From NCBI RefSeq assembly GCF_000426625.1, contig NZ_KE384547.1, positions 1,286,986-1,350,985 on the forward strand: a DNA stretch of 64,000 nt. Reading direction: 5' to 3'. Below, one piece after another: positions 1 to 9,093 of this stretch. The number at the start of each line of letters is the position of its first letter. Position 1 is the stretch's first letter. Below the pieces are notes generated by a model, which did not search any database, was not told where the DNA came from, and saw only the letters and a program-made list of their open reading frames with translations. A program made the translations under genes and the position numbers. The stretch is from Psychrilyobacter atlanticus DSM 19335 (GTDB taxonomy: Bacteria > Fusobacteriota > Fusobacteriia > Fusobacteriales > Fusobacteriaceae).

Positions 1-749
1 CAGGGGGATTTACAGGGGATTTTATAAAAAAATCTCTGGATAAAAAAAACATAAATCACGACTTTATAGAAGTATCAGGTGATACCAGAATAAATATAAA
101 GATGAAAGATATCAACAGCGAGAGTGAAATAAACGGAAATTCACCTGATATATCATCAGATGCATTAAAAAAATTAAAAGAAAAATTAGGATCATTGATA
201 ATTGGAGATACCTTGGTTCTCTCTGGCAGTGTACCGAAATCTATAAGTTCAACTATATACAAAGATATTATGACTGATATACCTCACGGGATAAAAGTCA
301 TATTAGATGCCAAAGGTGAGGCCCTCTTAGAGGGAATAAAGGGGAAACCATATATGATAAAACCTAACAATCACGAATTAGGTGATATATTTGGTGTAAA
401 ACTGGAATCGATAGAGGATACAATCAACTATGGAAAAAAATTGCTCAATTTAGGAGCTCAAAATATAATTGTTTCTATGGCTGGAGACGGTGCACTTCTT
501 ATCACTCCTACAGCTTCATATATAGCCAATGCTCCAAAAGGTAAATTAGTTAATTCTGTAGGTGCAGGTGACTCTTTAGTAGCCGGCTTTACCTGCGGTG
601 TTTATAAGGGCCTGGATATTTTAAAGGCATTTAAATTGGGTATTGCATGTGGAAGTGCATCAGCATTTTCAGAAAATTTATGTACCGAAATAGAAGTAGA
701 AAGATTGTTGCAGGAGGTGAAAATAGAACAAATTATAGAGACATCATAA
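1..749 (+). CDS. fruK: 1-phosphofructokinase, 5' end cut by window edge
   Basis: Phosphorylates fructose-1-phosphate to fructose-1,6-bisphosphate in the cytosol, the step after PTS uptake. The reading frame is open from base 3 and enters at a GGFTGDF motif, about residue 59 in the E. coli protein, so roughly 58 N-terminal residues lie outside the window. Visible PfkB-family signatures are the KPNNHEL segment and, near the C-terminus, the GAGDSLVAGF anion-hole and catalytic-Asp motif. The next gene is a fructose PTS permease 43 bases downstream on the same strand, which supports fruK over tagatose-6-phosphate kinase. The usual fruR regulator would lie upstream, outside the window. Confidence 0.93.
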   Translation, partial: GGFTGDFIKKSLDKKNINHDFIEVSGDTRINIKMKDINSESEINGNSPDISSDALKKLKEKLGSLIIGDTLVLSGSVPKSISSTIYKDIMTDIPHGIKVILDAKGEALLEGIKGKPYMIKPNNHELGDIFGVKLESIEDTINYGKKLLNLGAQNIIVSMAGDGALLITPTASYIANAPKGKLVNSVGAGDSLVAGFTCGVYKGLDILKAFKLGIACGSASAFSENLCTEIEVERLLQEVKIEQIIETS

Positions 750-792
750 AAGAAAAATTTAACTATTAATCTATACCATAAGGGGGAAGAAT

Positions 793-2643
793 ATGAAAAT
801 TACAGATTTAATAAACGAAAGTAGTATTACTTTGGATTTAAAAGGGATAAACAAAAGTGAAGTTATCGTTGAACTATGTGAACTACACTATAAAAATAAT
901 AATATCAATAACTTAGAAGGATATATGAAAGATATCTTAAAGAGGGAATCTCAAAGCTCAACAGGATTAGAGGAGGGGATAGCTATTCCCCATGCAAAAT
1001 CTAAATATGTGATAAATCCATCTTTAGTGTTAGGAATTTCAAAGGATGGAATAGACTATGATTCTTTAGACGGAGAACCCAGCAACCTATTCTTTATGAT
1101 TGCAGCTCCAGAAAATGCAAGCGATACCCATATAGAAACACTATCTAAGTTAACTACATTTCTAATTGATGATGATTTTAGAGAAGATATTTTAAATGCA
1201 AAAACTCCTAAGGGAATTATCTCTTTAATCAATAAAAAAGAGGTAGAAGAGGATGAAAATATAAATTTAGAAGTAGAAGCAGCAAAGGGAAGCATCTTAG
1301 CAGTAACTGGATGTCCTACAGGAATAGCCCATACATATATGGCAGCAGATGCATTGAAGAAGAAAGCTGTGGAGATAGGAATAAATATCAAGGTAGAAAC
1401 TAATGGTTCTACAGGGATAAAGAATAAGCTTACAGATGAAGAGATAGATGGTGCAGCAGGTATCATTATAGCTGCTGATAAAGCTATAGAGATGAATAGA
1501 TTTGACGGGAAACCTGTACTTATCGTTCCTGTAAAAGATGGGATTAAGAGACCGGAAGAACTGATTAATGAAGCTCCTAACTCTCCTATATACAGAGCAG
1601 ATCAAAATAAAAAATCTAATAGTAGCAACACTCCTAAAAGAAGCGGATTTTATAAACATCTAATGAATGGTGTGTCTAATATGCTCCCATTCGTTGTAGG
1701 AGGAGGAATATTAATCGCTGTTTCATTTATGTTTGGAATAAAAGCTTTTGATCCTACAGATCCTAACTTTAATAAATTTGCAAAATTCTTGATGGATATA
1801 GGAGGAGGAGGAGCATTTGCACTAATGGTTCCAATCTTAGCCGGTTTCATTGGAATGAGTATTGCAGATAGACCTGGATTTATGCCTGCCATGGTTGGTG
1901 GTATGATGGCCAACTCTAACGGTGGTGGATTCTTAGGTGGATTATTAGCTGGTTTCATTGGTGGTTACGTTGTTAACTTTATAAAGAAAGCAACTTCTAA
2001 TATGCCAGAATCTATGGAAGGATTAAAACCAATATTAATCTTCCCTGTATTAGGGTTATTTATCACAGGTGGAATAATGACAATTATATTAGGGCCTATT
2101 GCCTCTATAAACAGTGGAATGGTAACTTTCCTTAATGGACTGGGAACGAGTAACTTAATTGTATTAGGAATAGTACTAGGTGGTATGATGGCAGTAGATA
2201 TGGGTGGGCCTATCAATAAAGCGGCATTTACCTTTGGTATTGCAGCTATCGCCTCTGGAAACTATGCTCCCCATGCAGCTGTTATGGCTGGTGGAATGGT
2301 ACCACCGCTAGGAATAGCTATAGCTACAGTATTATTTAAAAAGAAATTTACAGATGAAGAGAGAAACTCTGGTAAAACTAACTTTATATTAGGAGCTTCA
2401 TTTATCACAGAGGGAGCTATACCATTTGCTGCAGCAGATCCATTAAAGATTATCCCTGCATGTATAATCGGTTCTGCTCTTGCTGGTGGAATGGCTATGT
2501 ATTTTGGAACAGAATTACCTGCTCCTCACGGTGGATTATTTGTTATCCCTATCATAACTCATCCCATGATGTACCTTCTTTCAGTAGTTACAGGTTCACT
2601 TGCAACTGCAGGTATAATAGGAACTCTAAAAAAAGAGATCTAA
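793..2643 (+). CDS. fruA: fructose-specific PTS enzyme IIABC
   Basis: Membrane permease that imports fructose as fructose-1-phosphate. Domain order is IIA (residues 1-150, phosphorylated His67 in IPHAK), IIB (from about 166, active Cys174 in VTGCPTGIAHT) and IIC (from about 280 to the end, with GGG- and PPLG-rich membrane segments). At 616 residues it has the full length of a single-chain IIABC. The start has a GGGGGAAG ribosome site. Together with the preceding kinase it forms the fructose operon fruK-fruA, closed by a hairpin terminator 38 bases after the stop codon. Confidence 0.95.
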   Translation: MKITDLINESSITLDLKGINKSEVIVELCELHYKNNNINNLEGYMKDILKRESQSSTGLEEGIAIPHAKSKYVINPSLVLGISKDGIDYDSLDGEPSNLFFMIAAPENASDTHIETLSKLTTFLIDDDFREDILNAKTPKGIISLINKKEVEEDENINLEVEAAKGSILAVTGCPTGIAHTYMAADALKKKAVEIGINIKVETNGSTGIKNKLTDEEIDGAAGIIIAADKAIEMNRFDGKPVLIVPVKDGIKRPEELINEAPNSPIYRADQNKKSNSSNTPKRSGFYKHLMNGVSNMLPFVVGGGILIAVSFMFGIKAFDPTDPNFNKFAKFLMDIGGGGAFALMVPILAGFIGMSIADRPGFMPAMVGGMMANSNGGGFLGGLLAGFIGGYVVNFIKKATSNMPESMEGLKPILIFPVLGLFITGGIMTIILGPIASINSGMVTFLNGLGTSNLIVLGIVLGGMMAVDMGGPINKAAFTFGIAAIASGNYAPHAAVMAGGMVPPLGIAIATVLFKKKFTDEERNSGKTNFILGASFITEGAIPFAAADPLKIIPACIIGSALAGGMAMYFGTELPAPHGGLFVIPIITHPMMYLLSVVTGSLATAGIIGTLKKEI

Positions 2644-2666
2644 AAAGCAACGTGATGTTGCATCTT
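2642..2666 (-). repeat. hairpin repeat copy (inverted orientation)
   Basis: GCAAC-GTGAT-GTTGC hairpin. Read on the minus strand it matches the GGATGCAACATCACGTTGC core found at 2782, 8979 and 33375. It sits immediately after the fruA stop codon. Confidence 0.55.
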
Positions 2667-2680
2667 AGAAAGTAAAAAAA

Positions 2681-2706
2681 GTGTCGAGAAATTCTCGACA
2701 CTTTTT
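2681..2706 (+). terminator. intrinsic terminator of fruKA
   Basis: Nine-base stem GTGTCGAGA / TCTCGACAC with a short AT loop, followed by a T tract. An A tract precedes it, so it may also act on the opposing gene. Confidence 0.85.
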
Positions 2707-2713
2707 ATTATTA

Positions 2714-2797
2714 TTTAGAAAATTAAATCAGCAAAATTTATTGAATGAATAAAGGCTTATTAAAATCTGGATTGTACCTGCCTGGATGCAACATCAT
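2714..2797 (+). repeat. post-terminator dispersed repeat, copy A
   Basis: Begins TTAGAAAATT right after the terminator T tract and ends CTGGATGCAACATCAT. It aligns with the copies at 8888-9007 and 33337-33400, which have the same start, the same end and the same position after a terminator. The hairpin end is degenerate here. Confidence 0.55.
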
Positions 2798-2802
2798 CTT
2801 AC

Positions 2803-3660
2803 TTATTTCCCATCCCATGGATTTATCACTTTTTTTCTAGTTTCCACCTTCTCACCTGTTGATAACTGATAGTATCCTTCTACGATTCCACTGTCAAATC
2901 CGCCATATTCCGGATTTGGTAAAACTATAAATTTAGTCCCATAGTTATCTTTCATATCTTCTACATGATTTCTTCTGTCTATATTCAGTTTATGATGAAC
3001 CACACTGTCAAAATCATCCAGATTATCTCCACCTAAAAGAACTATTGTATATCCTTTATCCTCTATACTCTTTAATCTTGGTGCTTTATTTGATGTAGTG
3101 GTTTTTCCTAACACATGATCCTCATCTGCAAATGGTGCTCCAATCTTTTTTAAATTTTCTATTGTGGGCACTGTTAATTCAGCACTTCTATTTGAAACAT
3201 AAAACACTTCAAAACCTAACTCCTTTGCAGTTTTTATAAAGTCCACAGATCCCGGTACTTCTGTTGCCTCTTTTGCATTTACCCATCTTGCCCAGTCTTT
3301 GGAACTATACAGTTTGTGATTAACAGCCTGCCAGGCAGCAAATGCACTATTATCCAATACCGTTTCATCTAAGTCTAGCACTACAGCCAATTTTTTATCT
3401 TTATTTATTGGGTCTTTCACGATTTCTTTTAGATAAGATTTACCAGAATTATAAGCTTGATGAGTCAATGCTCTGTATTCTCCTGAATCTCTTACCCACA
3501 CTGTTCCCAATACCGATTGATTGGCAAATCTGGCTATATCATTATTCTCGTTAGATACCATGTTGATTTTTGCAGTTGGCTCAGATACTTTTGGTTTCGC
3601 TGTTGTACAAGCTGTTCCTAATGTTAACAATGCTGCAATTAATAAGATTTTCTTTTTCAT
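2803..3660 (-). CDS. e(P4)-family acid phosphatase / 5'-nucleotidase lipoprotein
   Basis: HAD-type phosphatase of the e(P4)/class C acid phosphatase family. Such enzymes dephosphorylate nucleotides such as NMN at the cell envelope. The N-terminus is a lipoprotein signal with lipobox LGTAC (Cys18). The catalytic motif DLDET lies at 96-100, giving the nucleophile Asp96 and general acid Asp98. A later GGDNLDD segment supplies the metal-binding aspartates. Length 285 is normal for the family. It faces the fructose operon tail to tail and stands alone. A role in nucleotide or NAD-precursor salvage is known for relatives; the substrate here is inferred. Confidence 0.9.
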   Translation of the reverse strand: MKKKILLIAALLTLGTACTTAKPKVSEPTAKINMVSNENNDIARFANQSVLGTVWVRDSGEYRALTHQAYNSGKSYLKEIVKDPINKDKKLAVVLDLDETVLDNSAFAAWQAVNHKLYSSKDWARWVNAKEATEVPGSVDFIKTAKELGFEVFYVSNRSAELTVPTIENLKKIGAPFADEDHVLGKTTTSNKAPRLKSIEDKGYTIVLLGGDNLDDFDSVVHHKLNIDRRNHVEDMKDNYGTKFIVLPNPEYGGFDSGIVEGYYQLSTGEKVETRKKVINPWDGK

Positions 3661-3914
3661 TACTGCCTCCTATAAACTTAAATTTCAATTAAGTATAACA
3701 TAAGAAAAAATAAATTTCAATAAAGCCGTTTATCCATGAAAAAATAAAGGAAAAGTAGGGAATCTGTTGAAAATTATTGAGTAAGTATAAAAAACTAATC
3801 ATATATTAAGGGAATCTTATAGTTGTGTATGATTGATTCTATAAATAATTTTGAAATTTAATTAATTTTATAATATACTATAGTTACGAGAAAATAATAC
3901 CGGGGGGTTAGGAG

Positions 3915-4040
3915 ATGAGAAAAAAGAAAAAAATCAGAATAAGAAGTAATTCAGCAGCTAGAAAGGGAGGATTTCTAAAATTCATATTTTTTCTCATAAT
4001 TATATTCCTAGTTTTCTACGTATTTTTCAAATTGATATAA
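3915..4040 (+). CDS. 41-aa basic single-pass membrane protein
   Basis: A short gene starting at an ATG just after a GGGGGGTTAGGAG ribosome site. The product has a Lys/Arg-rich head (about 11 basic residues in the first 18) followed by one very hydrophobic helix of about 20 residues, so it should sit in the cytoplasmic membrane with its N-terminus inside. It has its own strong terminator 36 bases downstream. I recognise no family. The strong ribosome site, stop and terminator argue that it is real. Confidence 0.6.
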   Translation: MRKKKKIRIRSNSAARKGGFLKFIFFLIIIFLVFYVFFKLI

Positions 4041-4075
4041 TATCTACCTTTAAAAATAAATAAATAATAATAGAA

Positions 4076-4109
4076 AGGCACTTAGAATTTTTTCTAAGTG
4101 CCTTTTTTT
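4076..4109. terminator. bidirectional intrinsic terminator
   Basis: Eleven-base stem AGGCACTTAGA / TCTAAGTGCCT with a TTTTTTT tail on the plus strand. It serves the 41-aa gene, and the convergent mgl operon ends just beyond it. Confidence 0.85.
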
Positions 4110-4132
4110 AATTTTAATAAATTATAGATTGA

Positions 4133-4726
4133 TTATAGCTCCATCTTCTCATATTTTTTCATTATCTTTTCTAAGTTCTGTCTCTCTTCTAGAGATAACT
4201 TTTCCTCAAAATATTTTTCTACATCATCTAATAAAATATGTTTTTCTTGAAGATCCAATAAAAATTTTACAGCTTCATCTGGTTTTTTTGTAAAATTAGT
4301 AAATTTAGTTTCAATCTCTAAGAGGATATAGATATCATTTTTAAAGTGATATTTTAGGCCCTCTAACAGATAACAAAACCCTAATATCTCTAATTCTTCT
4401 ACGGGGTTGGCCTCAACTTTTTCATATTCCATCCTATCTACTTGCTCTTTAAATGTCCCAAAATTTTTATACATTCCCCTTTCGATTCCGTGTTTTTTAG
4501 CACTTAATATTTTTTGACCTGTCTCAGCAAGAGATTCATCATTTTTAAAAAAATCAATTTCTCTCCCCAGATTAAAGGCAAAACCTATTATACTTTTATG
4601 TTCTAACATCTCCTCTAGAAACCCTAAATTTCCCTTTCCAATTCCAATCTCATCAGAGATTGAACATTGTATATTTTCTAAAGCTTCCCTTATCTCCTGT
4701 ACTGACATACCAATCAATTTAATCAT
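4133..4726 (-). CDS. unknown protein trailing the mgl operon
   Basis: About 197 residues, mostly helical and acidic, with no signal peptide, membrane segment or motif I can name. The open frame extends to a GTG at 4738 that abuts the mglC stop codon. The ATG at 4726 is the better start, because an AGGTGG ribosome site overlapping the mglC stop lies 8 bases before it. It is therefore the last gene of mglBAC and probably translationally coupled. A link to galactoside uptake rests on position only. Confidence 0.75.
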   Translation of the reverse strand: MIKLIGMSVQEIREALENIQCSISDEIGIGKGNLGFLEEMLEHKSIIGFAFNLGREIDFFKNDESLAETGQKILSAKKHGIERGMYKNFGTFKEQVDRMEYEKVEANPVEELEILGFCYLLEGLKYHFKNDIYILLEIETKFTNFTKKPDEAVKFLLDLQEKHILLDDVEKYFEEKLSLEERQNLEKIMKKYEKMEL

Positions 4727-4738
4727 ATGAAAAACCAC

Positions 4739-5740
4739 CTATTTCTTTTTAAGATATTTTCTTGTATCTAAACCTACAGCTATTATAATGATCAATCCTT
4801 TTATAATATACTGCCAATATGGGCTGATTCCTATATATGTCAATCCATAGTTTATAACAGTAAAGATTATAACTCCCGTTACTACCCCGCTGATCTTTCC
4901 TACTCCTCCGCTGAATGAAACTCCACCAACGACACAGGCAGCGATGGCGTCTAACTCATACATAAATCCAATATTATTTGTAGCCGATCCGATCCTTCCT
5001 GCTTCTAAAAATCCACCTACAGCATAGAAAACTCCAGAAAGAATATATACTTTCAATAGGTTATTCCTTACATTTACTCCGGAAACTGCTGCCGCTTCAG
5101 GATTCCCCCCTATGGCAAATATATTTTTACCAAATTTAGTTTTATTCCACAATACCCAAGTAATAATAGTCGCAATAGTAGCATAGATTATCAAATATGA
5201 AAATCTATATCCTGATATCCTAAAGACCCCTTGGGTAAATTTTGAAAATCGAGGATCAAAAGATGCTACAGGAGATGCTCCTATCACATCAAAATATAGT
5301 GAATTAGCACCATATACAATGATCATAGAGCCCAAAGTTGCTATAAATGGTGTCACATGAAAAATTGCTATAACTATTCCATTTAATAACCCAACTATGG
5401 CACCGATTATTATAACTAATAATAAAACTACCATTAAAGGCATCTCTCCTATATTAGGGAATACCTTAGTTGTGGCATTAGTAGCTTGTAGGAGCGATGC
5501 TGATATTAGAGCAGCCATTCCAACTTGACGCCCTGCTGATAGATCTGTTCCCTGTGTTACGATAAGACCGGCAACTCCTAAAGCAATAATTACTCTGACT
5601 GATGACTGTGTCAGTATATTGGTTAAATTTCTAACCGATAAAAACGTCGGTTCCTTCATGACTATAAATACCAGTAAAGCTATCAATACTAGGTATATCG
5701 CGTTTTCTGTTCCCCAATTCTTTATTTTTTTCTTATCCAT
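4739..5740 (-). CDS. mglC: galactose/methyl-galactoside ABC permease
   Basis: Membrane permease of the RbsC/MglC family. It is 333 residues with about nine hydrophobic segments and conserved stretches such as IVTQGTDLSAGRQVG and the FAIGGNPEAAAVSG cytoplasmic loop that contacts the ATPase. It lies 14 bases downstream of mglA in the order B-A-C. The MglB-like binding protein and the beta-galactosidase transcribed nearby favour galactose or galactosides over ribose. Confidence 0.9.
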   Translation of the reverse strand: MDKKKIKNWGTENAIYLVLIALLVFIVMKEPTFLSVRNLTNILTQSSVRVIIALGVAGLIVTQGTDLSAGRQVGMAALISASLLQATNATTKVFPNIGEMPLMVVLLLVIIIGAIVGLLNGIVIAIFHVTPFIATLGSMIIVYGANSLYFDVIGASPVASFDPRFSKFTQGVFRISGYRFSYLIIYATIATIITWVLWNKTKFGKNIFAIGGNPEAAAVSGVNVRNNLLKVYILSGVFYAVGGFLEAGRIGSATNNIGFMYELDAIAACVVGGVSFSGGVGKISGVVTGVIIFTVINYGLTYIGISPYWQYIIKGLIIIIAVGLDTRKYLKKK

Positions 5741-5754
5741 ATTTCCTCCAAATA

Positions 5755-7254
5755 TTATAAAAATTTAGCTGACAAGGTCATTATTTCTTCTTGTGTGGTT
5801 TTATTTGTATCTACTATACCTGCTATCCTTCCATTACTCATAACCAATATTCTATCGGTTGTCCCCATGAGCTCAGGCATTTCAGATGAAATTATTATTA
5901 TACCTTTATCTTTTTTAGCTAATTCATTCATAAGTTGATAGATTTCAAATTTAGCTCCTACGTCTATCCCCCGAGTCGGCTCATCCAACATCAATATTTC
6001 AGGATTTGTAAGTAACCACCTTCCAATGATAACCTTTTGCTGATTACCTCCAGACAGACTTCCAATATGGGTTTTTTGAGTAGGAGTTTTCACTCTCATA
6101 CTATCTATAACCCACTCTGTATCTACTTTCATCTTTTTATCATCTAAAAAATGTCCAACCCCTTGGTAAATATCAACATTTGATATAACAGAATTAAAGG
6201 TTATATCCAACCCTGCAAATATCCCTGTAGATCTGCGTTCCTCTGTAACCAGTGCAAATCCATTTTTTATAGCTTCATGAGGATTTTTATTATTAACGAC
6301 TTTACCATCTAATATTATTACTCCTGTTTCCCTTTCCCTCATTCCAAAAATAGATTCCAAGATCTCAGTTCTTTTAGCTCCTACTAAACCAGCTATCCCC
6401 AAGATCTCACCTTTACGTAATTTAAAGTTTATATCTTTAAAAGATGGCTGCTGTTTAGCGGTAAAATCTTTTATCTCCAAAATTATTTCTTTAGGTACAT
6501 TGGTTTTAGGAGGGAATCTTTCACTGAGATCTCTTCCTACCATCATATTGATAATGATATCTGTAGTAAGGTCTTTGGAATTATCGGTAGAAATCCATTT
6601 TCCATCTCTCATAACAGTTACTTCGTCCGCTATCTCCAAGATTTCTTCCATCTTGTGGGATATGTAGATGATTCCGCACCCTCTGTCCCTTAATTTATTG
6701 ATGATTCTAAATAAGTGGGTCACCTCTTTTTCAGTCAGTGAAGATGTTGGTTCATCCATCACTATTATTTTAGAATCGTAGGAGACAGCCTTAGCTATCT
6801 CTAACATCTGCATCTCTGAAACAGATAATTCCCCAACTTTCTTCTTTGGATCTATATCTATATCTAATTCATCAAATATTTTTTTTGTGTCATCATACAT
6901 CTTCTTTTCGTCTATAAAAAAACCTTTTTGAGGATATCTTCCAAGCCATATATTATCCATAACATTTCTTTGTAACACTTGATTTAACTCCTGATGAACC
7001 ATGGATACTCCACTATCTAAAGCCTCTTTAGGAGAGGTAAAATTTATTTCTTTTCCGCAAAATATAATTTCTCCGTGATCTTTTCGATAGATACCAAAAA
7101 GGCATTTCATAAGAGTGGATTTCCCTGCTCCATTTTCTCCCATAAGTGCATGAACACTAGAACTTTTTATTTGAATGGTAACCTTATCTAAAGCTTTTAC
7201 TCCCGGAAACTCCTTAGTTATTTCCTTCATCTCCAAAAGAAATTTTTCTTCCAT
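5755..7254 (-). CDS. mglA: galactose/methyl-galactoside ABC ATPase
   Basis: Tandem ABC ATPase (499 residues) that drives sugar import. The first domain has Walker [10 protein letters not shown] at 39-47, signature LSVSEMQ and Walker [10 protein letters not shown]. In the second domain Walker A is degenerate (GLVGAKRT), as is usual for sugar ATPases of this type, but the signature LSGGNQQK and LMLDEPTRG are intact. It is cytosolic and pairs with the permease downstream and the binding protein upstream. Confidence 0.93.
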   Translation of the reverse strand: MEEKFLLEMKEITKEFPGVKALDKVTIQIKSSSVHALMGENGAGKSTLMKCLFGIYRKDHGEIIFCGKEINFTSPKEALDSGVSMVHQELNQVLQRNVMDNIWLGRYPQKGFFIDEKKMYDDTKKIFDELDIDIDPKKKVGELSVSEMQMLEIAKAVSYDSKIIVMDEPTSSLTEKEVTHLFRIINKLRDRGCGIIYISHKMEEILEIADEVTVMRDGKWISTDNSKDLTTDIIINMMVGRDLSERFPPKTNVPKEIILEIKDFTAKQQPSFKDINFKLRKGEILGIAGLVGAKRTEILESIFGMRERETGVIILDGKVVNNKNPHEAIKNGFALVTEERRSTGIFAGLDITFNSVISNVDIYQGVGHFLDDKKMKVDTEWVIDSMRVKTPTQKTHIGSLSGGNQQKVIIGRWLLTNPEILMLDEPTRGIDVGAKFEIYQLMNELAKKDKGIIIISSEMPELMGTTDRILVMSNGRIAGIVDTNKTTQEEIMTLSAKFL

Positions 7255-7311
7255 TTTTAAGATCCTCCTTTTATAAAATAAAGCTGGGTGATAAAACCCA
7301 GCTAAAATATA

Positions 7312-8325
7312 TTATTTGAAATCTGCAAGATTATCTTTGTCTACTCCTACATAAGGGACTCTTACAGCTTTTTTATCATCTAACTTCCACTCTGTTCCTT
7401 CTAATGGATCTTTCCCAACAGCTAAATTATGAGAAAGGTCAAAGGTAGCTTGTGCTTGGTTTTTAGCATCATTTAAAACTGTTCCTTCTAATTCTCCTCT
7501 TTCAATCATTGCAAGAGCTTCTGGGAGAGCGTCTATTCCGAATACTGGTATATCTGATCTTCCTGCTGCTTTTAATGACTCTATTGCTCCAAATGCCATT
7601 CCATCATTATTTGCTATAACTACTTCTATCTTATCTTTATTAGGGCCTGCAATCCAGGCATCCATCTTGTCTTTAGCCATTGCTGTATCCCACATTGCGG
7701 TATCTAAATGCAATGCTTCTGTATCTATACCTTTTTCATTCAATGTTTTTATTGCCCATTCAGTTCTAGCTTCGGCATCTGGATGTCCAGGCTCTCCTTT
7801 TAATAATACAAATTGAATCTTCCCGTCTTTATTTAAATCCCATTTATCACTGCTATTCATCCAGTGTTTAGCAATGAGTTCCCCTTGTATTACTCCTGAC
7901 TCCTTAGAATCTGTTCCTACATAATATACTTTGTCATATGAATTCATATCTTTTTGAGATGGCTCCTTATTGAAAAAAACTACCGGTTTATTTTCTTCCT
8001 TGGCTTTATTGATAATAGTCGAAGCAGAAGCGGGGTCTACTAAGTTTACAGCTAAAACATCCATTCCCTTAGATAAAAATACATCTATTTGATCATTTTG
8101 AGTAGATTGATTATTTTGTGAATCTACTAGGTCTAATTTGATCCCCTTAGCACTTGAGATTTTACCCAGATCTTGTCTCAGGATTGACATAAAGTTATCA
8201 TCAAACTTATAAATAGCTACTCCAATCTTAGGTGCACTTTCTCCCTCTGTAGTCGCTGATTTATCATTTCCACCACAAGCTGTTATCGCTGCTGCCATCG
8301 CCATTACTGCAAATATTTTCTTCAT
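7312..8325 (-). CDS. mglB: galactose-binding lipoprotein of ABC importer
   Basis: Periplasmic-binding-protein fold (337 residues) with a lipoprotein signal ending at Cys17 (AITACGG). The body begins [14 protein letters not shown] and contains the [14 protein letters not shown] and [13 protein letters not shown] hinge segments typical of MglB. It delivers galactose or glucose to MglAC. It is the first gene of the operon, with a GGGGGA ribosome site and a near-consensus promoter upstream. Confidence 0.92.
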   Translation of the reverse strand: MKKIFAVMAMAAAITACGGNDKSATTEGESAPKIGVAIYKFDDNFMSILRQDLGKISSAKGIKLDLVDSQNNQSTQNDQIDVFLSKGMDVLAVNLVDPASASTIINKAKEENKPVVFFNKEPSQKDMNSYDKVYYVGTDSKESGVIQGELIAKHWMNSSDKWDLNKDGKIQFVLLKGEPGHPDAEARTEWAIKTLNEKGIDTEALHLDTAMWDTAMAKDKMDAWIAGPNKDKIEVVIANNDGMAFGAIESLKAAGRSDIPVFGIDALPEALAMIERGELEGTVLNDAKNQAQATFDLSHNLAVGKDPLEGTEWKLDDKKAVRVPYVGVDKDNLADFK

Positions 8326-8369
8326 ATAGTTCCCCCTAAATTTTATTTTTAAACAATACCCTTTAATAA

Positions 8370-8398
8370 AATTTACCCCATGATTTTTTAAATGTCAA
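8370..8398 (-). promoter_or_regulatory. sigma70-type promoter for mglBAC
   Basis: On the minus strand TTGACA is followed by exactly 17 bases and then TAAATT, 45 bases before the mglB start. The rest of 8399-8688 is AT-rich and holds no other feature I can support. Confidence 0.65.
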
Positions 8399-8688
8399 AT
8401 CATTTTTAACTGAGTTAATAAAGTTATTTTCATTTTTATGTATATATAACATATATGATTTTTTGTTTTCCATTATCTGTAGGATATTAGGAGGATCTTT
8501 AAAAGCTTTTATTTATTTATTTTAATTTTAAATGCTTTTTTTATGGTACATAAAACTTTATTTATAGTAAAATATCATCAATAAAACTAATAATCACCGA
8601 TATATCAATTTAATATATATATTTTTAATATAGTGAAAAAATTGATATTATACTTGTATAAATAAGATTTCAATAGGAGGAAATAAAA

Positions 8689-8829
8689 ATGGCAAAAATC
8701 AAAAGAGCAGGAATAAACTTTTTAAACTTTTTCAAAGCAGAGGAGATCTTACCAGCTGAGTTCAAAGGACATCATGAATTAGAAAACTTTGATAAGATTC
8801 AAAATACAGAATTTTATATCAACTTCTAA
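8689..8829 (+). CDS. 46-aa soluble protein of unknown function
   Basis: ATG start 6 bases after an ATAGGAGG ribosome site; the stop is followed by a strong terminator, so it is a complete monocistronic unit. The product begins MAKIKRAGINFLNFF, has a hydrophobic and aromatic first half and an acidic, His-rich middle (KGHHELENFD), with no signal or full membrane helix. I recognise no family. It diverges from the mgl operon. Confidence 0.6.
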   Translation: MAKIKRAGINFLNFFKAEEILPAEFKGHHELENFDKIQNTEFYINF

Positions 8830-8845
8830 GAAAAATTTCAAAAAA

Positions 8846-8886
8846 AGAGATCGCAGATTACTTTGAATCTGAGATCTCTTTTTTTA
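8846..8886 (+). terminator. intrinsic terminator of the 46-aa gene
   Basis: Stem AGAGATC-CAGATT / AATCTG-GATCTCT with one bulged base on each side, a 5-base loop and a run of seven T. Confidence 0.85.
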
Positions 8887-8887
8887 T

Positions 8888-9007
8888 TATCTAGGAAATT
8901 CTACCCGCAAGGGGCATAATGCTATTACTTTACAACATAAACATAGGATTTTGAGATAAGAACCTCAATTATGCTTATCTGGATGCAGCGTCACGTTGCT
9001 TTTTTAT
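8888..9007 (+). repeat. post-terminator dispersed repeat, copy B
   Basis: Starts CTAGGAAATT after the terminator and ends TCTGGATGCAGCGTCACGTTGC followed by TTTTTT. The core forms a GCAGCG-TCA-CGTTGC hairpin with a T tail, so it can itself act as a terminator. A further partial inverted copy (AATGTTGCATTCTA) is at 9021-9034. Confidence 0.55.
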
Positions 9008-9093
9008 TTGTTTCCTTCTACAATGTTGCATTCTAAAAGAAAAAGAATTATACTTATTAATAAATTATAGTTATTTAGTCAAGGGAGGTATAG

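Noticed and set aside
1056-1466. Long antisense frames inside fruA, pflB, xdhA, pbuX, pdhC and other genes
   Set aside because: These are shadows of strongly coding sense genes, lacking ribosome sites and recognisable products.
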